Of a stretch of DNA of 64,000 nt, positions 1-12,285 are shown piece by piece. The stretch lies in contig NC_081406.1 of the NCBI RefSeq assembly GCF_030272615.1, positions 396,018,439 to 396,082,438 of the forward strand. Direction: 5' to 3'. The notes under the pieces were generated by a model that searched no databases, was not told the DNA's origin, and saw only the letters and a program-made list of their open reading frames with translations. This stretch comes from Cryptomeria japonica (Eukaryota; Streptophyta; Pinopsida; Cupressales; Cupressaceae). Position numbers and translations under genes: made by a program. Each line of letters starts with the position of its first letter. The stretch's first letter is position 1.

Positions 1-169
1 TTGATATCCTCACGACCCATTGTAATTTGGGGTCTCCACTCGCTATCATTGTGATATTTATTAATCCCCTTAACAACCCTTGTCACATCCATCTACCACC
101 ACACCAAATCATTAGTAGCTCCTAAAAATGGTAGTGCACTTCACTAGCTCATTTGCCAAGTTCGAGTTT

Positions 170-612
170 TCTAAAATCCTCCACCATACTTCTCACTTCA
201 TTATTTAAGGATAGTGCCCAATTTGACAACCTATCCACCAACTCATTACCTAATTGTAAAATATGACCCACTTAAAATTCATTGGAAGTTTATAAAATGA
301 GTTTGGCAATGGATGTAAATTTACTCACCTTCCACACATGGATCTCCCCTCTTTTAATTGCATTAGTAATTATTAGAGAGTCACCTTCGAGATGGATTTT
401 CAACAAGCCCAATTTTTTTTTCCATTTTTAATGCATCAATATCCACCTATGCATCGAATTCATTATTAGTCCCTTCCAAGAGTTTAGAAGCACCAATGAT
501 CAAAATTTTTCCCTCACAATCTCATGCCACATATTCGACACCAGAAGGTTTGAGGTTGCCCTTAGAGGCTCCATCAAAATTGAACTTATACCACCCTTCT
601 TTTAGTTTGGAC
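170..612 (-). pseudogene. LINE-C ORF2, RNase H domain remnant
   Basis: Translation of the minus strand from about 612 gives a tryptophan followed by the RNase H entry motif KFNFDGASKGN, with the catalytic Asp of the NFDGA block. Further on come LKIHLEGDS (a second acidic block) and GHILQLGNELVDRLSNWAL, typical of the C-terminal part of plant LINE RNase H. The domain would remove the RNA strand during target-primed reverse transcription. The frame is interrupted by stops. Bases 1-170 probably hold the C-terminal tail or 3' UTR, but I cannot read a domain there. Confidence 0.75.
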
Positions 613-949
613 CACTCCACCTTCCTCACATTGCTTGAATCCGGATGAGCTCAAATAGGCCCATTAACAAGAAAATTAATAGATGGCTAGACAATCTGAA
701 TATAGATATCCTCCTTGGAAAAGGTACCCTCCCTTGATCAATCTATGACCTAGCCATGCTTACAAATTCACCAATCACCAATTCAATTCTTCCACATAAT
801 CTTGTTATGAATTCCATTTTTTCTTGAAAGATCGTCTGTTCCTTTCCTTCCAAATTTCCTAGATAACTATAGAGAGACATACCTGCGAAATACTAGAGAA
901 GGTCAAAAGATGTCTCACCTTATACCATCCCTGAAAAAGCTATTTCCAA

Positions 950-3260
950 GTTGCGAGAATGGGATAACACAAACCCAATTTTTGAGTCACCATCCTCCAG
1001 CACAAATGAGCTACCTCACAATGAAGTAGCAGATGATCAATATTTTCCTGCTCTCTCCGACACATAACACATAAAAAAGGACCATTAAAATCTCTCTCTT
1101 TTTAAGTGATGTCTTGTTAATATCCTGCCCCTAATGGCCAACCATGCAAAAGATCCAACTTTTGGGAGGTAGTTCTTACCCCAAGAAAGTTTCATTAGCC
1201 AATCATCCACTCTTTTAGAATGGTCAATCAATTTGTATCCTATTTTTATTGAGTACTCACCATTCTGTGCACCACACTAAACACTCTGTCATCTTTTTTC
1301 TATCAATAGAATATTCATTTTCTTAAAAATTCTTTGTAATGTTCATTTTTGATCCTCACTCAGATCAAGATTATCAACTTTATTCCATTACCACTCTATT
1401 CTCCCATTGACTGATACCCATTCCATGTAATCAATAACTCAAAGCCCAAAGCTACTTAAGAATAAGATACAAATCATTGACACAATAATCTTCTCCCAAA
1501 ACTTGAAGACCTTCCCATGAATCATCATACATTTTTTTTGATTGACCATCCCTTAGCTACCATGAAACATGATTAACAATCATCAACATACATGAAATGA
1601 TGAAGTTCCAAATCTTTGAGCCCCTTAGGGGATCCTTAATTGTAAGAATCCTCTCAATCAACTAATTGTCCAAATATTTTGCATTAAGAATATTTACCCA
1701 CAACTTATTGGGATTAGAGTAAATGATCTAAACCAACTTAGCAGTTCCCATTCCTTCATTCAAAATATGCCAATTTCTCAACCTTGCCCCTCTCACCTTT
1801 TTTGGAATACAAATTTTATCCCAGGCCAATATGGAAATTTTGTCTTGCTCATTGGCTCCATTCTAGAAAACATTCCTCATTTTTTGTTCTAATACCTCAA
1901 TGATATTTTGCAGGATATTCAAGCACATCATTGAATAGATTGGGATTGCAAATATGACAGATTTCAGCATCATGATTTGAACTGCAAACATAAACAATTT
2001 TCTATTCTAGCCATCGATTCTATTCAAACTACAATCAACTAGATTTATCCATAATTTTGTGTGACATGCTCCTCCAAAAAGTGGTATACCAAGATGCTTT
2101 CCCAAAAGAGTGCCCAAATTCACTTCTAAGATTCAAGATATTCCCCTTTTCTTATGAGTAGGGGTATTAAAGAAAAAAAATTCAAGTTTTCTCCAGTTGA
2201 CACATTGCCCTGAGGCCTGACTATACCTATCAATCATTGCCTTCATATCTCTTGCTTCTCGAAATGAGGCCTCTCCCATAAGTAGAGTGTTTTCAAAAAA
2301 TTAGAGATGAGATAAAGGGTCTAGCCCTAAGCGACCCTTATCTCTTTCCACACATCAATCATCCTCCTTCTAGTAATTAGCCTTCCAGGAGTTTCCACAA
2401 TATTAATGAAAATAAAGGGGGATAAGGGGCCGCTCTAGTGCAAACTCTTAGAATATTCATAAAAACCTTGCGGGCTTCCATTCACAAGAACTAAGAATCT
2501 AGGACAAAAAATGCAATTTTTAATCCATTTTACCCATTTTGATCTATAGCCAAACTTCTCAAGCACCTTCAAAAGGAAATTCCTATTGAATTGATCATAA
2601 GTTTTTTTTATATCAAGTTTGACCAACATTCTATCTGTCTCGACAAGATGCACTGAGTGGATAGCATCATGTGCAATTATAATCCTCTCCATAATCAATC
2701 TTCTCTTGGAAAAAAATATTTGCTCCTCTCAGATCATTGAGTCAAGAGTATTCTTTAAGCTATTGGCTATGACTTTGGACACAAATTTATAGAGTACATT
2801 GCATAAAGAGATTGGCCTAAAATATTTAAAGGTTTCTTCAACTTCCTTTTTTGGAATGAGCTAAGAAGGCATTATTCAGATATTTTAGAACAAAACCACC
2901 ACTCTTGGATTCTTCCACCACACTCCATATGTCATTGGCAAAGAGATCCTAAAATTTTTAAAACAAAAATTGCGGGGAATCCATCGAGAGAAAACAAGAC
3001 CATCCTGACTTCCTCAATCTTCACAAGCTCCATGAACATTATGTTTTGCACATTAATTACACACTTTGAAATAACATCCCAAATGGTGTCCTCTTGTATC
3101 ATCATGACCCCATCACTATTGAAAAGATTATAGAAGTATCTAACCGCCTCTTCATTACTCTCCCTCTATTCCCTGAGAATCTAACCATCTACTTTATTTA
3201 TTGAAGTTTTTATTGCTAAATCTTCTAGCCTTTACTAAATTATGGAAAAAATTTGTGTTT
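950..3260 (-). pseudogene. LINE-C ORF2, reverse transcriptase and zf-RVT remnant
   Basis: The clearest stretch is 2435-2698, with the RT motif VKLDIKKTYDQFNRNFL (the A-block Asp is present) followed by a short VNGSPQGF block (B region). The catalytic xxDD block cannot be read cleanly because of frame breaks. Around 1000-1090 the minus strand reads CVMCRREQENIDHLLLHC, a zf-RVT zinc-binding motif of plant LINEs. The protein would make cDNA at a nicked target. Several frameshifts and stops separate the pieces, so boundaries are approximate. Confidence 0.75.
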
Positions 3261-3829
3261 TAGTCTCCTTCTTTGAGCCATGTTTCTCTGGAATTTTTCC
3301 GTCAATAAATTTCTTCCCTAGCAATAACTTTTGAGTAACTAATATTCAACCTTTTCTCTTCCTTAAAGTCAATCTCCTCCATCCCTTCTTGAATAATCTT
3401 GAAATGAATCCTTTCAAGTTTTTCTTCCAACTATATTTTTTATGTTTTTAATTCTTCTAGATTTGACCGTGTAGCTTTTTGATGTTGCCAACGTTTTGGA
3501 TCAAACACCATGATCCATCATCGGGGCAAGAGAGAAAGTGAGAGAGAAGGAGATCACAAATATAGAAGAATTAAAAACAAATCACTATGGACTGTGGAAG
3601 TTTCATGAATATATTTTTTCTGTAAAAATATTTTTGAAATGCTCACTATTCCACTTCTTAAGACACTCCTTTAGGTATCATAACTTCTTGAAAAAAATGA
3701 AAGTCATGTTACCAATCCTCTTTGGGGCTTGTCTCCACCACTTTGCAATTAACTCTCTCAATCCTTTCACCCTTAACCACATCTTCTCAAACTTGAAAGG
3801 TCACTTGACAGGAGCCAAGTCATCATGAA

Positions 3830-4519
3830 TCACCAACTTGATAGGGTAATGATTCGATCCTAAGGTAGGTAAAATTTCAGCTTAAAAAATCTAGAGAACC
3901 TCTACCCAATTTCTAGCAACCAAAAAATGATCAATTTTCTTGGTGATATTTAGGAATCGATGTCTATGGTTAGTCCAAGTGAAATCCCTAGATTTGAATT
4001 TAATTTCCATTGAACCATTTTCAGTTACAAAATTGTTGAAATCTATTTGAACTTTTCCAAACCATCCATGACCCCCTTTATCCAAGGTTTTCAAAGTTGC
4101 ATTAAAATCACCACCCAAAAAATTCACTTCATTCTCATTTTCCTGAATCATCCCAAAGTTTGTCCTCCATAAATCTCTCTTTCATTCAATGCTCATTGGG
4201 CCATATACATTTCGCAGAAGGAAACCCTTATGTAGAGCTTTTGAAAAAATATTGACTAGCTGCCAATGCTTGTCTTTCTTTACCAATTGTGTCACCATTG
4301 AGGCATTCCACAACATCCCTAATCCCCTAGACACACCTTCAACATTCATAAAATAAATTCCCCAAAAAACAAATTTTTAATGGAGTCAATATCCACTCCT
4401 TTGAGTTTGGTCTCTCACAAAAAGATAATATTAGGGAACGATTCATTAAGGCATCTCTTGATCAATTGCCTTTTATTAGGGGCATTGAAACCCTTGACAT
4501 TCCAGGAAAGGACCTTCAT
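3830..4519 (-). pseudogene. LINE-C ORF2 start, AP-like endonuclease remnant
   Basis: ORF2 begins at the ATG at 4519 with MKVLSWNVKGFNAPNKRQLI, the N-terminal signature of the endonuclease/exonuclease/phosphatase domain of plant L1 elements (the Asn after SW is a metal-site residue). Further on, 3891-4151 has NFLGGDFNATL (the GDFN active-site block), DFTWTNHR and KKIDHFLVA, which matches the late S-R-I-D block with the first two residues changed. The domain nicks the target DNA. It is broken by frame changes between these blocks. Confidence 0.8.
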
Positions 4520-4630
4520 GTTTCCCAAGAAAAGGCTTATCATATTCCCAACTAAGTTTTCTTTCCCCTTTGCACTCCCAGCTAACTCCATCTTCATCTT
4601 AATATTTTTTGGACCTCTCTACCTTTTTAC

Positions 4631-5533
4631 TGTTGGGATCCAAGAACACTGGGAGGGGGGGGTGAATTAGTGTTTTTCCAGTATGAACAATTTTTATCCT
4701 TTTATACCATACACATATAAACTAGTAAATAAATAAACATACAACAAGAAGCAAATAAACCATCCACATAAATGAACACCATAACACACAAAATTTATAC
4801 GTGGAAAACCTCAAAGAGGAAAAACCACAATGGGATTTGTGACCCACAATATCAGTTCACTGGCCATATGAAAAGATATTACATATAATAGGGGCTTGCA
4901 CATGTAGGAAGGCACACTGCCTAGAGCATACTCCTCATCACTAAAGAGCCTAACTAACTACAAGCTTTCTGCTAAAGTAAATTACTGAAAATGAACTCAA
5001 GAATGCATCTGCTATGCCAAATAGAGTTCCGGTTTTGGCTCTGCTTTGTACCGGTTTATAAACCCTGAACTACTACCGGTATCTCTTCTCCTCCAATAAT
5101 GCTTTCCAAGCTATCTACATATCATTGCATGATATAAAATTCACATACAAAATTATCTCGATACATATATTTCACATTATATAGTTATGCTATATTCTCC
5201 TATATCCATACATTTCATATATGTCAAAATAACCTAGCAGACTGACCTATATACCTATTACAAATAATATGCCTTATATCGACTTACAATATATTTACAA
5301 AAGATATTCAATGTTGGCCTTGAAGATAATTACAAAATGATTTATTAAGTAAATCCTCCTTGATGTTGGCTTCTAATGAAGTATTGATGTCGGTGTCGGT
5401 GCCGGTGTAGCCCTGAATGCTCTAAAGCCGGTATCTGTCGGTATATGCCTCCTAGTGTTAGTATATGACTTCCATCTGATGTTGTTGCCATGAATGATAA
5501 GAAAATGAATCCAATGAGTGTTAATTTCCAACA
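4631..5533 (-). repeat. 3' LTR of element A
   Basis: 903 bp, TG...CA ends, near-identical to 10536-11404 over most of its length. In element sense it ends with a C-rich hairpin (4648-4670) and carries a double hairpin (4801-4846). Compared with the right LTR it keeps about 30 bp that the other copy has lost, for example around 4918-4945. Confidence 0.9.
4801..4846 (-). other. LTR double hairpin, element A copy
   Basis: The plus strand reads GTGG-AAAA-CCTC, AAA, GAGG-AAAAA-CCAC (4801-4828): two short stems separated by an A-rich internal loop. A second stem follows at 4831-4846 (TGGG...CCCA). The right LTR has the same at 10703-10749. The same layout with different paired bases occurs in every LTR of families B, D, G, H and I. 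Confidence 0.6.
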
Positions 5534-5548
5534 ATCTCCCCCTTTGGC
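5534..5548 (-). promoter_or_regulatory. Polypurine tract of element A
   Basis: Immediately inside the left LTR the minus strand reads GCCAAAGGGGGAGAT followed by TGTTGG. This is the plus-strand primer site for LTR elements. The block from GCCATCAATGCC through the tract is identical to that of copia element H just before 35822. A second polypurine-like tract lies at about 5688-5700. Confidence 0.8.
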
Positions 5549-5769
5549 ATTGATGGCAACACTCATGTGAAAAATGGATTCCCTACCGGTATGCTCCCCT
5601 TGAGCAATACATTCCATCTGATATTTTGATATCCTTAACATGCATTTTTATCTGATATTCTCTGATATGTTTCACATATATGCATACTCCCCCTTTGACA
5701 TTAATGCCAAAGACCGGTGAAAGAATTGAAAGAATTTCAGAACAAAAGAATAAATGAATACTGTTAGTT

Positions 5770-8700
5770 TCACTGGAGCTTAATCATCTTCAAGATTTCT
5801 GGGTATGCCTTTTGCAATAACTGAAGATATGTATCCCAACCGGTTTTGAAAGTATCAGAAATGGATGCTAGTCCACTTAGTAAGTGGGAAAGTGTTTCCT
5901 TCTCTTGGACATCTGTCGGTGTGGGTTTAGCTATCATATCCATACACTCTCTCTTATGAACACTCAATGAATCTAATCTAAGACTTACCAGTCCTCTTAG
6001 ATTTCTTGCTCTTCGCATGATTTTATCTCTCTCCTTCTCAAAAGAAAAAAATTGATTCTCCAAGGACAAAATTTGTCCATCAACAGATGTGGTTAGTGCA
6101 GTCAATCCATCAAACGAATTAGCAATTTTAGCTATCTTATCATATAACTCCTTTAATTTGCTATCTACATTAGCCGTAAGAATTTCTATGTTACAACACA
6201 CTCTATAGATAATTGTACATTATTTTAAACAAACCTCAATAGGAATAAGTTTTTCCTCAATTTTCTTCTTCTTTGTTTCTATAATCTGATCAAAAGTTAA
6301 TCTTTTAGCTATTGTGAATTTATCCAAAGCTTGTTGGTCTGTAATCTACCTTTGAGATTGAAAATTGTTAGAGATATGCTCTGTTATATTTTTGAGCTTG
6401 CTGGAAGGGCTTGCTCCATCTTCAATCTGACAGTCAGGTATGAATCTGTGCAACACTATGACCGATTGATCAATTATTCCTTTATCTGTAGTACCTTCCT
6501 TCAGTAATTTCTTAGTTGCCATCATCATCAATTCAGTTAGACTCAACTCAAAGACTAATTTCTTCTCAACCTGAGAAGTGTCATTTTCCAAAACCTTTGT
6601 TGGGCAATCAATTTTAACTACCGGTATGGACTCGGTTGCTTTTACCTTGTCCATCTCAACCTCTTTTGCACCGGTGGTTTTGCCACTTGGTGCAGTGTGA
6701 GTTACTGCCAGTGGAGTATTATTCACAGTATTTACAGTGTCTTGTACACTGCCTTGCTAAAAAATGGTCTGTGCCGATATAGACTATACACTCTCCTTAG
6801 CTGTCGGTTGTGTCTGAATATCTATAGTTACTGTCGGCTGTGTCAAAATTGGAGTTGAACTGCCCAAAATACCTTTCCCCTTTGATTTATCAGGAATCAT
6901 GGAAGTTGTTGCCCTTGCAAATTCTTCTTGAGATGTGAGAAAATATGGGTTTTTTTGAAAGAATTTGGTCCACCCCTTACTAGTCTCATTTATCACCTCA
7001 TTTTCTCTCCCCATCATAAGGCTTATCTGTCGGGATTTACTACTGAAAAACTATCCTATTAGCAGTATCTATGCATCTTTTCATTTCTTCATTATTTACA
7101 GCACCACACATTTCCAAAAGTGCTACTTCCTTAATCTTGCTATCTCTCTTGACAATGTCAAGTCTTCTAGCCTCAAGTTTATTATACAAGGATAAAGGTG
7201 TCTCCTTCAAAATTTCAACTAAGGCTTTCTTATAAATGTCTATATAAAACAAAATAGCCTCTTCTAATTCATTTTTCTCATTCTCTTCTAAACCTTTATA
7301 ATACTTTGATACATTTTTCAATATTCCATCTTTTGTAATTTCATCAATAATCTCAACACAGGTCATTGCAGTCTTACCGGTTTCAGTATCATCACCCTTC
7401 TTCTTTTTGCTTGTGGTTGCCGGTGTGACTGGTTTCCTCTTTGCATAGGCTTCCTTGCCGGTGTTGGAGGTGCAGTAGGCTTAGTTGCCTTTCTAACAAG
7501 TCTCCTCCTAGGCTCTACGTTCTTCTGCTCTACCTTCTTCTCCTCTACCAGTGGTTGTACCGCATTCTTCCTTTGTACCCTTCTAAAAGGCAGAGGTTCA
7601 TTATCCTTAGAATCAAAATCAGAAGTGATAGGGGAAATGTGAACTTGTGGATTCTTCACTTATGCAGTACCAACTTCTGTCGATTTAGCTACCTGTTTGG
7701 ATCCTGAACCCAGTTGAGTGTCTATCTTATAAATTACATCTTGTACATATGTTAACATCTTTTCTATTTTCTTCTCTCTTCTCTTCCTGTTAAAACTAGT
7801 TTTCACTTCAAGTACCTTCTTTCCTAATGTACCAAAATGCTCTGTTTTATCATCTAATGGGGCATCTAACAAATTTTTTGCATAGAGTTAAAAAATTCTA
7901 TCATCCACCTCATATCCAAGCTCTATCACCCATATTGTCCTTGGTTCAACTTCTTCCATAAGAGTTTCATCAGTTTTTATCATAAAATAGATATCAGTGG
8001 AATACTTCTCCACAATATTCTTTGATATTCTCTCCCTTTGCCTTATGTTTTCTTGAAATGTCTTGAAATAGCCCCAATGTTTCTCATCTCTGGTGGTACC
8101 AAGACCGATGATTTCTTCCTGGATCTGCATACCTACCGGTATGTCATGAGCCTAATGCTTCTTCCCTAGACCGGGTAGCTCATTCAGGAAGTAAAGCATT
8201 AAACAAACAATCAAATTTCTATATCTAAAAGTGCCTTTCTTGATTCCTTTGATCTTACCAAGGTTCAACATCAATTTACTCCTCATCCATTCACATAAAT
8301 CATACTTTACATTATTCCTTAGCATCTGATATACAGTATGCATGCATGAACTAGCATCAAAATTCAATTGGTTGGATTGAGTTACCTTGTAACCTATTAT
8401 CATGCTTGCAAATTTTACATGTGTCGGTGATTGTGCTTATCCTCATTGATCTGCTATCAGGAGTTGCATCGGTGAGTTTCTCGACCTCTATGTTGAAATT
8501 TTCTTGCCAGGTTCTTGTCTAAGTTTGGGTAAGTTGGTGACTACTTGAATAGCCTCCTTCATGATCATGTAAGGCCTATCTAGCCAAATAAATTCATTGT
8601 GAACCTTACTTAGAACGTATCTGATAACCTCATCTTTGAATTCCGGTATGTACAGAATACCGGTTAACCCTAGATCCTCAATTTCTTTGTATTCCGGTTT

Positions 8701-8962
8701 GATGGTTCTAGAGTCTCCTAGTATCACAGATTGATACCTGCTTTTGATTTCCTCTATGCCCAAATCCTCCAGGGTGCAGTGAATGTATGCCCTCACATCT
8801 TCAACAAACATTACGCCATCAGGTACCCTAGAAAATGCTCCCGCAGAATCTTCCTTTTTTAGCAATTTTGGGAACCTCCTTAAATATTGGCCTTAACCTA
8901 TCCTTGACTTCAACAATGGTGGGATTTGCAATGAAAGTAGAAGCTGAAGATTTAGATGCCAT
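5770..8962 (-). pseudogene. Element A long ORF of unknown function (ORF2)
   Basis: I do not recognise this protein. It starts at the ATG at 8962 (MASKSSASTFIANPTIVEV), changes frame near 8865, and then stays mostly in one frame to a stop at 5770, about 1,060 codons. A conserved N-terminal block reads VMFVEDVRAYIHCTLEDLGI, then EFIWLDRPYMIMKEAIQ. The middle (about 7360-7660) is rich in Lys, Arg and Pro. The end (5770-6201) is predicted coiled coil with many Leu, Glu and Lys. The same order is seen in element B (21754-25091) and partly in D. No catalytic motif is visible. It occupies the place where pol would be. Confidence 0.6.
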
Positions 8963-9320
8963 TTTTAAAAATACTTGAAAGTGAACGCTGATAGAATATT
9001 GAGTGCTTCAGATAACTGCTCAAAATCCTTTCACAATGCTTTTGCTCGCTCTTAACTCGTGTTTTCTTTGCTTTGAATGCTTGAATACTTGGTGAGTGAA
9101 AATGATTTCACATACCCCCTTTTATCAGCAAATAAAAACCTAATTTTTTGTAATAAATGCTTCACCAACAACCTACAGATGCCGGTTTCACAGTCATGTG
9201 TCGGGTGAACCTTCATCGATGTTGAACACAACTCTCCAAATCCCTTCCAGATCTCCTTAGATCTCTTCCGAGGTAATATGCAAAATTTAGCAATGACTTT
9301 GCCAACCCCTAAGGGTTATG
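8963..9320. other. Element A spacer between its two ORFs
   Basis: About 360 bp separate the zinc-knuckle ORF from the long ORF. I see no protein motif. The stretch keeps several ACCGG/CCGGT-type sites. Element B has a comparable spacer of about 500 bp, so the gap is a fixed feature of the family and could hold a signal for expressing the downstream ORF. Confidence 0.4.
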
Positions 9321-9322
9321 CC

Positions 9323-10535
9323 TTAGTTACCAATGGAATTTCCTGTTGGTGGAGGAATACCCTGTTCTACTGGTGGAGTTACCGATGTAGATCCATCTCC
9401 ACTTGGTTCTTCAGATTTTCGAACCCATCTCTTGGCGTGATCTTGTTGTATTTCATCTACCTTCTGCTTTCCTTTCTCATTATCTTTATCATTATTAACC
9501 GATTGATTCTTGCTTCTGCAATACTTAGTAATATGACCTATTTTGTTGCATGCATAACATATAACATTGTTCTTCTGAATCGCTTTGACATATCTGGTAT
9601 CATTTCTTGACCTACAATGATTAGAAAAATGTCCAAACTTTCCACATGCATGATATTTAACATTCATTTTGCAATATTCCAATCTATGACCATATTTCTT
9701 GCAATTTGTGCATTGACCAGGAACATAATTATAGTTTTGATTTGCTCTAATTCTACATTATTTAGCCATATGCCCAAATTTGTTGCAAACAAAATATCTA
9801 CCATTGAATTTATAAGCATTAGATTGCCATACCGGTTTCCTCTATTCTAATGAGTTCTGCATACCAGTTGTCTGATCTTCATTTTCAGTACTGGAGCTTT
9901 CACCTTGTACAAATCCAAGTCCTCTAGAATCATCAATCTGTCTTTGTGTTTTCAATAATTCATCCAACTATGCAATACTGATCCTAAACTTTTCTTTATA
10001 CTCACTTGTAGTAGTCAAATCATCTCTCAGAGTAGTTATTTGTCTTTCAAGTTATTGTTCATTTTTCGGGAGTGTGCCAAATCAGTTCTCAACAAATTAT
10101 TCTCACGAGTCAATCTACCACATTCATCAAATTTGTTCTTCAGAGATATAACAAGATTATCTTCCTTATTCTTTTCGTCCTCAATATCTTTTGATAACCT
10201 CATAGTTAGATCTTGCATTTCATTCTTCATGAGCATGTTTGCTTGACTTAGTTTCTGACATTGTTCCTTAAGAGCATTCTTCTCGTCATCATCCGGTTTT
10301 TGCAAAAGTTCTTTTCTCTTGGCTTGAGAAGATGATAACATTTCTTGCAGGATAAGAATGAATTCATTTGCAAAATTTAATTCTTCTTGCAATTTCAAGT
10401 TCTTCATCCTTTCAACATTATAATCCTCAAGAGCCATCTCAAGTTGCTTCTCCATAGCCATGTTCAAAGATTCCAATTTCAGGATCTTCGTCAAGATGTT
10501 AAACTTCTTCGGAGGTACCAAGCTCTGATACCAAT
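9323..10535 (-). pseudogene. Element A gag-like coiled-coil and zinc-knuckle protein
   Basis: Next to the primer site the minus strand encodes a long Leu/Lys/Glu-rich coiled coil (10036-10530), a frame change near 10040, then a Lys-rich zone and a row of CCHC zinc knuckles: a damaged first one near 9770, CTNCKKYGHRLEYC, YHACGKFGHFSNHC (first Cys lost) and CYACNKIGHITKYC. It ends at 9323 after a Pro/Gly-rich tail. Nucleic-acid binding in a virus-like particle is the likely role by analogy with Gag. Four or more knuckles is many, since plant copia Gag usually has one. No capsid domain is recognised. The frame also runs back through the primer site into the LTR. Confidence 0.65.
10522..10533 (-). 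promoter_or_regulatory. Primer-binding site of element A (tRNA-iMet type)
   Basis: Minus strand TGGTATCAGAGC, two bases from the LTR end. It is the sequence usual for plant elements primed by the initiator methionine tRNA. It also fixes the element's orientation. Confidence 0.9.
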
Positions 10536-11404
10536 TGTTGGGATCCAAGAAAACTGAGAGGGAGGGTGAATCTGTGTTATGCTGGTATGAACAATTTTTA
10601 TCCTTTTATACCATACACATATAAACCAGTAAACAAATAAACATATAACAAGAAGCAAATAAACCATCCACATAAATGAACACCATAATACATAATTTAT
10701 ACATGGAAAACCTCAAAGAGGAAAAACCACGGTGGGATTTGTGACCAACAATATCAGTTCACTGGCCATATGAAAAGATATTACATATAATAGGGGCCTG
10801 CACATGTAGGAAGGCACGCTGCTCATCAGTAAAGATCCTCATTGACTACAAGCTTTCTGCTAAAGTAAATTACTTAAAATGAACTCAAGAATGCATCTGC
10901 TATGCCAAATAGAGTTCCGGTCTGGATCTGCTCTATACCGGTTTATAAACCCTGAACTACTACCGGTATCTCTTCTCCTCCAAGAATGCTTTCCAATCTA
11001 TCTACAGATCATTGCATGATATAACATTCACATACAAAATGATCTCCATACATATATTTCACATTACACAATTCTGCTATATTCTCCTATATCCATACAT
11101 TTTATATATGTCAAAATAACCTAGCAGGTTGACCTATATACATACCTATTACAAATAATATGCCTTATGTCAGCTTACAATACATTTGCAAAAGATATTC
11201 AATGTCGACCTTGACAATAATTACAAAATGATTTATTAAGTAAATCCTCCTTGATGTCGACTTCCAATGAAGTATTGATGCCAGTATCGGTGCCAATGTA
11301 GCTCTGAATTCTCCAAAGCTGGTATCTGCTGGTATATGAATTCCATCTGATCTTGTTGCCATCAATGACAAAAAAATGAATCTAATGAGTGTCAATTGCC
11401 AACA
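10536..11404 (-). repeat. 5' LTR of element A
   Basis: 869 bp, the partner of 4631-5533. It ends CCAACA at 11404, where LINE-C resumes. The double hairpin is at 10703-10749 and the C-rich motif at 10554-10574. Confidence 0.9.
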
Positions 11405-12103
11405 TTTATCCCTATCTTATCTTTGTCCTGGCCATATTTAGACTGAATCAATGTACCTTTATCAAAAATATCTTTTGTGGTCTATAGACCTCATACATCA
11501 TCCTCCTTTTCATCCTCCACACCTTTAAAGTCACTCACCAAATCTAATGGAGGAATATGCAAATCTCTACTCTCCTCTAATGAAAGATCCAAGTTTCTTA
11601 TAGGATAAATTCAAATATCTTTAAACAAAATATCTTCCATAGTTTCATTTCTCTTCTTGTGTTTAAATCTTGCTAATGTTAGCCATCGATCACAACTAAA
11701 ATCCTCTTCCCAATGTTTTAGCTCACTATCTAGCAATGCCTAACTCTTGGACTTACTACCCTCCTCTTTATCCCACGTTGGTGATAGTTCTCTTGAGAAA
11801 TTACCGATCTATTGTTTCTCTTATTCCAAACCCTTATCTTCACTTTCCTTACTAGCTTCTTTCCTCGAGTAGTCTTTCTTTAGAATTGTTGAATCATAAA
11901 GCTTATTAATTTCACCATTAATCTTATTGTTGATGTGCAAAGGGTCATCTAAAACCCTATTCATTTTATTATCTCCCTCTAGGAATTCTTCTATTCCCTT
12001 CGTGACCAACATTACTTGTTCAAGCTCAGGTGGGGATTTATCCCCATTCACAATCTCCCTAGACCCCCATCCATCCTAATCCATTTTTCCTTATTGGTTC
12101 TTG
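11405..12103 (-). pseudogene. LINE-C ORF1, C-terminal part
   Basis: This lies between the end of element A and the poly(A) end of LINE-B. The minus strand encodes an acidic and Lys-rich sequence (for example NGDKSPPELEQVMLVTKG from about 12051), ending near 11405 in a K-rich stretch. With element A and one copy of the 5-bp repeat taken out, the frame continues into the basic codons that precede ORF2 at 4519. It is thus the low-complexity tail of the LINE-C Gag-like ORF1, after the zinc knuckle found at 19726-19790. Several stops are present. Confidence 0.65.
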
Positions 12104-12285
12104 TTTTTTTGATTAAGGTAAAAGCAGGTTTTGAAGGGGCCCCGAAACCCTTTACAAGCAGAACTTAAACAGCAAAATCGACGAGATACAAAAAGGAATA
12201 GTCCAATGAAAAGCTAGCAGAAAACCAAAGAAAACTAGAAAAAGCCCCACAAAGCCAGCAGGCCATCCAGAATCCAGAAGAGATA

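Larger units (their letters stand above)
1..4630 (-). mobile_element. LINE-C, 3' part (ORF2 region) of an old L1-type LINE
   Basis: This is the largest of four pieces of one minus-strand non-LTR retrotransposon. Reading leftwards from 4519 one meets an endonuclease start, a reverse transcriptase core, a CCHC-like zf-RVT segment and an RNase H domain, which is the normal ORF2 order of plant L1-type LINEs with RNase H. The piece ends at 4630, exactly where LTR element A begins; the ORF1-ORF2 linker continues at 11405. Its 3' end lies at or beyond base 1. Many stops and frameshifts make it a dead copy, and the oldest layer in this part of the window. Confidence 0.85.
4631..11404 (-). mobile_element. 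LTR element A, non-autonomous, inserted in LINE-C
   Basis: Two direct repeats (4631-5533 and 10536-11404) start TGTTGG and end CCAACA. The element is on the minus strand: the primer site lies beside the right LTR and the polypurine tract beside the left. Flanks are TTTAC on the left and TTTAT on the right, a 4-of-5 target duplication. Inside are a coiled-coil/zinc-knuckle ORF and a long ORF of unknown function. No DSG protease, integrase or xxDD reverse transcriptase motif was found in any frame, so it would need enzymes supplied in trans. It splits LINE-C between ORF1 and ORF2. Confidence 0.85.

Noticed and set aside
9278-9610. 110-codon plus-strand frame with hydrophobic stretches
   Set aside because: It is antisense to the zinc-knuckle ORF of element A; the apparent membrane helices mirror Lys/Asn/Cys-rich codons.
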